NCBI RefSeq assembly: GCF_019236175.1
Contig: NZ_JAFAJM010000004.1
Span: 248,001 to 312,000 of the forward strand
DNA from: Chryseobacterium sp.
GTDB taxonomy: Bacteria > Bacteroidota > Bacteroidia > Flavobacteriales > Weeksellaceae
Direction: 5' to 3'
DNA length: 64,000 nucleotides
The position numbers and the translations under genes are program-made. Below, piece after piece: positions 59,866 through 64,000 of this stretch. The notes under the pieces are model-generated. The model was not told where the DNA came from, did not search any database, and saw only the letters and a list, made by a program, of their open reading frames with translations. Each line of letters opens with the position of its first letter. Position 1 is the first letter of the stretch.

Positions 59866-62115
59866 CTAATTTACGCCAATTTCATCAACAAATAGCCATG
59901 CTTTTGAGTCTGCTCCAGGATTTCCTGCTGGAATAATCCCTGCATTTTCAATAGAAATTTTTAGGTATTTTGCATTTTGTGCTCCTACATTCAACCTGAT
60001 CTTTCCTTTAGCATTTTGAATTTCTTCTTTTCCGATCTCTTTGATCAGTTTAAAATTCATATTATCATCGGAAACAAAAATCTTTGCCGATTTTGCAAGA
60101 TGAATCCAGCTTCCTTTATTTTCTAAGGTATTAAAATACACTTCGGAAAAATTGGTTTTCTGACCAAAATCTATGGTAGCCACAACATCTTTTCCATTGA
60201 AGCCTAACCATGTTTTTCCTAACTGTCTTGTGTTCCCGATAATCCCATCAATAAGGGTAAATGCTCCACCAAAAGAATAGTTTTCGCTTGGCTGTTGTTC
60301 AAGAGTAATTTTCTTACCTGTTGTTTTTGAAATCGTGAATTGTTGTGAAGAAATGGCACTTTTCAGCTGCCCATTCTCAAAATAAGCCGATTTTATTGTT
60401 AAAGAGCTTGGAATGGCAACGGGAGTCTGATAAGTCTTAGAATTAATGGTCGGCGTTGTCCCATCCAGCGTATATCGGATACCGTCTGAATTTTGTGAGG
60501 TTGATAATTCGTAGGCAATACCGTTATCGGAAGGAATTACTTTTCCTGAAATATTATAAATACTCTTGGCATAATTCACATTCATTTTATCCAAAACCTT
60601 AAACTGACCAATTACCCTGTTTTCAAATTCCTTATAATTTTTAGGATCTGATGTTCCCCACCCTACTTCAGAAAGAGCCATCAATCTTGGGAATATCATA
60701 TACTGAACCTGTTTAAAATCTAAAATATATTCTGTCCATAAATTAGCCTGAACACCCATAATGTATTTTGCCTGCTCTGCATCCAATTCACCAGGAATCG
60801 GGTTATAAGAATACACTTTGTCTAATGGAGTAAATCCACCGAAAGCGTTCGGTTCTGATTGCGGATCACCCTGATAATGGTCGAAATAGCAATATGCTCC
60901 TGGTGTCATCACCGCAAAATGTTTTGATTTTGCCGCTTCAATCCCACCGTTTACTCCTGTCCAGCTCATTACCGCAGCATTCGGAGCTAGTCCTCCTTCC
61001 AGAATTTCATCCCAACCGATAATCTTTCTGCCTTTACTGTTCACATATTTTTCAATTCTTTGAATAAAATAGCTCTGTAAGCCATGTTCATCCTTCAAAT
61101 TATTTTTCTTGATCAATTCCTGGCAGTGTGCACATTCTTTCCATCTTGTTTTCGGACATTCGTCACCCCCAATATGGATGTATGGGGACGGGAACAATTG
61201 AATCACCTCATCCAGAACATTTTCCAAAAAGGTAAACGTTTCATCCTTTGGGCAAAATACATCATCAAACACTCCCCATTTGGTAGCTGCTTCAAAAGGA
61301 CCTTTAGTACAAGCCAGTTCCGGATAAGCCGATAATGCTGCCAGTGCATGCCCCGGCATTTCTATTTCCGGAACCACTGTAATATGTCTTTCCTGAGCAT
61401 ATTTTACCACATCTTTGATTTGTTCCTGGGTATAAAAGTAAGGCCCATAAGGTTTTCCGTCAAAAGTATTATCCACATAAGCCCCGATCATCGATTCTTT
61501 ACGTTTTGAACCGATCTGTGTCAGCTTCGGATATTTTTTGATTTCAATTCTCCATCCCTGATCATCCGTTAAATGCCAGTGAAAAGTATTCAGCTTATAC
61601 ATAGCCAAATAGTCGATATATTGTTTCACTTCATCTACCGTAAAAAAATGACGGCAAACATCCAGATGCATTCCACGCCATGCAAACTTAGGCTGATCTT
61701 CAATTTTTAAAGCCGGAATTTTTTTAACTGTTTTATATTCTTCAAACAATTGAATCAAGGTCTGAAGAGCCAGAAAATAGCCCTGCTTAGTATAAGATTT
61801 AATATGAATCTGCTGAGGAGTGACTTCAAGAATATAAGCTTCTTCTTTTCCGGCAGGAGTTTTCGGTAATTCTGAGTATATTATCCGGGCATCTGCTTTC
61901 CGTGAATCTTTACATTTAACCGTTGATGATAAACGTTTTTTAAAATACTCCGTTTCATTTTCGGGCAAATCGCTACTTAGATTCAATACATCAGGAATCT
62001 GAAAACTGCCTTCATTGACCTGAATATTTTGGGGATAGGGAATTAAATTCAATTTATTCTGAGCAAAAATTACGTTTAAAAACAATATAAAAAATACTGA
62101 AAGTACTCGTGTCAT
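59866..62115 (-). CDS. GH20 beta-N-acetylhexosaminidase
   Basis: 749 residues, signal peptide to about IFAQ (19). GH20 N-terminal domain (about 22-135), then the barrel with GMHLDVCRHFF, HWHLTDDQGWRIEIKKYPKL and the catalytic pair D318-E319 in IHIGGDECPKTRW. C-terminal parts: a chitobiase-like beta domain (GIRYTLDGTTPTINSKTY) and a discoidin-like domain ending GADSKAWLFVDEIGVN. Releases terminal GlcNAc/GalNAc by substrate-assisted catalysis. No T9SS tail. Confidence 0.94.
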   Translation of the reverse strand: MTRVLSVFFILFLNVIFAQNKLNLIPYPQNIQVNEGSFQIPDVLNLSSDLPENETEYFKKRLSSTVKCKDSRKADARIIYSELPKTPAGKEEAYILEVTPQQIHIKSYTKQGYFLALQTLIQLFEEYKTVKKIPALKIEDQPKFAWRGMHLDVCRHFFTVDEVKQYIDYLAMYKLNTFHWHLTDDQGWRIEIKKYPKLTQIGSKRKESMIGAYVDNTFDGKPYGPYFYTQEQIKDVVKYAQERHITVVPEIEMPGHALAALSAYPELACTKGPFEAATKWGVFDDVFCPKDETFTFLENVLDEVIQLFPSPYIHIGGDECPKTRWKECAHCQELIKKNNLKDEHGLQSYFIQRIEKYVNSKGRKIIGWDEILEGGLAPNAAVMSWTGVNGGIEAAKSKHFAVMTPGAYCYFDHYQGDPQSEPNAFGGFTPLDKVYSYNPIPGELDAEQAKYIMGVQANLWTEYILDFKQVQYMIFPRLMALSEVGWGTSDPKNYKEFENRVIGQFKVLDKMNVNYAKSIYNISGKVIPSDNGIAYELSTSQNSDGIRYTLDGTTPTINSKTYQTPVAIPSSLTIKSAYFENGQLKSAISSQQFTISKTTGKKITLEQQPSENYSFGGAFTLIDGIIGNTRQLGKTWLGFNGKDVVATIDFGQKTNFSEVYFNTLENKGSWIHLAKSAKIFVSDDNMNFKLIKEIGKEEIQNAKGKIRLNVGAQNAKYLKISIENAGIIPAGNPGADSKAWLFVDEIGVN

Positions 62116-62391
62116 GGGATACGGTTAAGGTTTTAGCTAAGATAATTATTTTCTAAAACTTATGGGCTCATTTTTACAAATTAATATAAGGTATTTACCT
62201 GAAAACAGGTTAGAAACATTGAAGATATCATAAAACGGGCTGAATGATTAAAATAACCTGACATCTGGAAATATATTTAAAAAAAAACCTTTGATTTACT
62301 GTTTATCGCACTTTTAAAACGGTTTAAAACAGTAAGAAAAATTTATGGTTTATTTTTTGATAAGTCAAAGCGACCACAACAAATAAACATT

Positions 62392-62399
62392 TAAATTTG
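62392..62399 (+). promoter_or_regulatory. putative -7 element of the DUF4197 gene
   Basis: TAAATTTG matches TAnnTTTG, 13 bases before the ATG at 62413. No clear -33. The 297-base gap upstream shows nothing else recognisable. Confidence 0.45.
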
Positions 62400-62412
62400 T
62401 AAAAAAAATACG

Positions 62413-63228
62413 ATGAGAAAAAGCATTTTATTAGCAGCCGGATTATTATTTTCGATCTCTGCACAGGCTCAACTTTTAGATATTATAAAATCTACGGTTA
62501 AAGATAAAACAGGTGTCGATCTTAACACCCCGATAAAGACTAAAGGTTCTACAGCTGCCAATCCTACTACTCCCGCCGCTACTATTTCCACTCATTCTAC
62601 AGCCAATCTTGGAAATCTGACCTCAACTCAAATTTCATCAGGATTAAAAGAGGCTTTAAATATAGGGGTGACAGACGGAGTTAAAAAACTTGCATTAACA
62701 GACGGTTTTTTCAAAAATGAAGCGGTAAAAATTTTAATGCCCGAAAAATTAAGAAAAATCGATACTACCCTGCGTTCTATAGGAATGGGAAGTCTTGCAG
62801 ATGAAGGTGTAAAATTACTGAACAGAGCTGCCGAAGATGCTGTAACGGAAGCGGCACCTATTTTTACCAATGCTATTACCACCATGACTATCACCGATGC
62901 CAAAAACATTTTGTTGGGAAGTGATAACGCTGCCACCAGTTATCTTCAGGGAAAGACACAAAGCCAGCTATTTACGGCTTTCCAGCCAAAAGTAAAAGCC
63001 TCATTAGGAAAAGTAGGAGCAGATACGGTATGGAAAAATCTGATTTCAAAATACAATACTTTTACAGGACAATCTGTAACTACTGACCTTAACGAATATG
63101 TAACGACAGAAACCATCAACGGAGTATTCAAAATGGTTGCCCAAAAAGAAAGCGGAATCAGAAATACACCTGCTATGAGAACGACGAATATTTTACAGAA
63201 AGTTTTTGGGGCTCAGGATAATAAATAA
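62413..63228 (+). CDS. DUF4197 family exported protein
   Basis: 271 residues, signal peptide to about AQAQ (19), a Thr/Ala/Pro-rich linker, and the helical DUF4197 domain: SGLKEALNIGVTDGVKKLAL, LRSIGMGSLADEGVKLLNRA, ITDAKNILLGSDNAATSYLQ, and LNEYVTTETINGVFKMVAQK. Common in periplasms of Bacteroidota and Proteobacteria; function unknown. Confidence 0.9.
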   Translation: MRKSILLAAGLLFSISAQAQLLDIIKSTVKDKTGVDLNTPIKTKGSTAANPTTPAATISTHSTANLGNLTSTQISSGLKEALNIGVTDGVKKLALTDGFFKNEAVKILMPEKLRKIDTTLRSIGMGSLADEGVKLLNRAAEDAVTEAAPIFTNAITTMTITDAKNILLGSDNAATSYLQGKTQSQLFTAFQPKVKASLGKVGADTVWKNLISKYNTFTGQSVTTDLNEYVTTETINGVFKMVAQKESGIRNTPAMRTTNILQKVFGAQDNK

Positions 63229-63260
63229 GATGACCTGTTGTTTAATCAAATTATCAGGTC

Positions 63261-63324
63261 GCTCCTACGGAGCTTCTTCCTCTAAACAATATATTAAACT
63301 ATGAACAGATTGCTCCTACGGAGC
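63261..63324. repeat. two GCTCCTACGGAGC palindromes
   Basis: GCTCC-TAC-GGAGC occurs at 63261-63273 and 63312-63324. The second is extended by AACAGA / TCTGTT arms. REP-like, in the gap after DUF4197. Confidence 0.7.
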
Positions 63325-63347
63325 TCTGTTTAAAAGGATATTAAAAG

Positions 63348-63380
63348 AAAAGCAGTAAAGATAAAATCTCTACTGCTTTA
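63348..63380. terminator. bidirectional terminator
   Basis: AAAAGCAGT / ACTGCTTT arms with inner AGA/TCT pairing and A/T tracts, between the converging DUF4197 and scoB genes. Confidence 0.7.
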
Positions 63381-63409
63381 TTATTTATAATCATTAACTT
63401 TTCTGATGG

Positions 63410-64000
63410 CTACAATTGCATTTCAGGAACTTCCCCTTCAATAATCAGATCAGCTTCTGTAGCTTTAATAATATCTTCTACCGAAACTGCCGGTGCTCTT
63501 TCCACTAGTTTGAAACCTGCCGGTGTCACCTCTAATACGGCTAATTCTGTAACAACTTTTTTCACACAATTTACACCTGTAAGAGGAAGTGTACATTTTT
63601 TAAGGATTTTACTTTCTCCAGCTTTGTTTACGTGCATCATGGCTACGATAATATTCTCAGCAGAAGCCACAAGATCCATTGCTCCTCCCATTCCTTTCAC
63701 CATTTTTCCGGGAATTTTCCAGTTAGCAATATCTCCGTTTTCTGAAACTTCCATTGCACCAAGAATCGTAAGATCCACTTTTTGGCCACGGATCATTCCG
63801 AAGCTAAATGCGGAATCAAAAAATGAGCCTCCAGGCAGGATGGTTATGGTTTGCTTTCCGGCATTGATGATGTCTGCATCTTCTTCTCCCTCGAAAGGAA
63901 ACGGCCCCATTCCCAACACTCCGTTTTCACTCTGGAATTCTACGGAAATACCGTCCGGAACATAGTTGGCAACTAAAGTAGGAATTCCGATTCCCAGGTT
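63410..64000 (-). CDS. scoB: 3-oxoacid (succinyl/acetoacetyl) CoA-transferase subunit B, partial
   Basis: The C-terminal 196 or so residues are visible; the N-terminus lies beyond the window edge. The frame is open to 64000 and starts NLGIGIPTLVANYVPDGISV, followed by the catalytic Glu in FQSENGVLGMGPFPFEGEED. FDSAFSFGMIRGQKVDLTIL, IPGKMVKGMGGAMDLVASAE and KCTLPLTGVNCVKKVVTEL complete the signature. Transfers CoA between succinate and acetoacetate with subunit A, expected just outside. Confidence 0.95.
   Translation of the reverse strand, partial: NLGIGIPTLVANYVPDGISVEFQSENGVLGMGPFPFEGEEDADIINAGKQTITILPGGSFFDSAFSFGMIRGQKVDLTILGAMEVSENGDIANWKIPGKMVKGMGGAMDLVASAENIIVAMMHVNKAGESKILKKCTLPLTGVNCVKKVVTELAVLEVTPAGFKLVERAPAVSVEDIIKATEADLIIEGEVPEMQL

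Noticed and set aside
63510..63965. 151-codon plus-strand frame inside scoB
   Set aside because: Antisense shadow; scoB motifs are unambiguous.

Overview
The window looks like a chromosomal segment of a Flavobacteriia member close to Chryseobacterium (Weeksellaceae). The reasons are low GC, promoters with the Bacteroidota -7 element TAnnTTTG, proteins with type IX secretion (T9SS) sorting tails, gldF/gldG, glycosylasparaginase, and a protein-glutaminase nearly identical in architecture to the Chryseobacterium proteolyticum enzyme. I see no rRNA, tRNA, CRISPR array, insertion sequence or prophage. Genus assignment is inference; no database was searched.

Layout. 1-2.9 kb: end of rlmF, a cytochrome c lipoprotein, a cupin lipoprotein and an unknown membrane protein. 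2.9-11.4 kb: a complete tryptophan operon trpL-E-G-D-C-F-(GNAT)-B-A followed by lipB. It is preceded by a leader peptide with three consecutive Trp codons and an attenuator hairpin, and trpB and trpA are separated by a repeat element. 11.6-13.7 kb: secreted protein-glutaminase, a small lipoprotein and an SDR oxidoreductase. 13.9-15.6 kb: nitroreductase-ohrR-ohr peroxide operon with a clear OhrR operator on its promoter. 15.8-17.6 kb: GH19 chitinase and an exported peptide-deformylase-like protein with an altered metal ligand.

17.8-28.8 kb is a heme/iron acquisition island. A leftward operon carries a TonB receptor, HmuY lipoprotein, heme-binding protein, permease, ATPase, a methyltransferase and HemS. 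ChaN follows. Two rightward T9SS cargo genes face the operon, one of them a HmuY-like protein. Both rightward promoters and the divergent one carry Fur-like boxes. 28.9-48 kb is mostly housekeeping: an ABM protein, TauE with an Rrf2 regulator, gldG/gldF, hemJ, kbl, a JmjC-like cupin, an M1 peptidase, dacB, priA, an AEC transporter, GH2 beta-mannosidase and a GxxExxY protein. 48-54.5 kb: cutC, glycosylasparaginase, a Crp/Fnr regulator and a three-gene HlyD/TolC export set without an obvious pump.

55-59.9 kb is a sulfur-handling cluster: two YeeE/YedE halves, a persulfide dioxygenase-rhodanese fusion, TauE and a Crp/Fnr regulator. An almost identical 23-base operator lies upstream of both transcription units at identical spacing from a -7-like element. 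59.9-64 kb: GH20 hexosaminidase, a DUF4197 protein and the scoB CoA-transferase subunit.

The strongest unexplained signals are the shared operator of the sulfur cluster, a second shared palindrome linking an Rrf2-adjacent transporter to a JmjC-like cupin 6.5 kb away, a family of about 170-base structured repeats (three copies plus one divergent relative), the T9SS-tagged HmuY-like protein, and the exported deformylase-like protein with Cys replaced by Asp.
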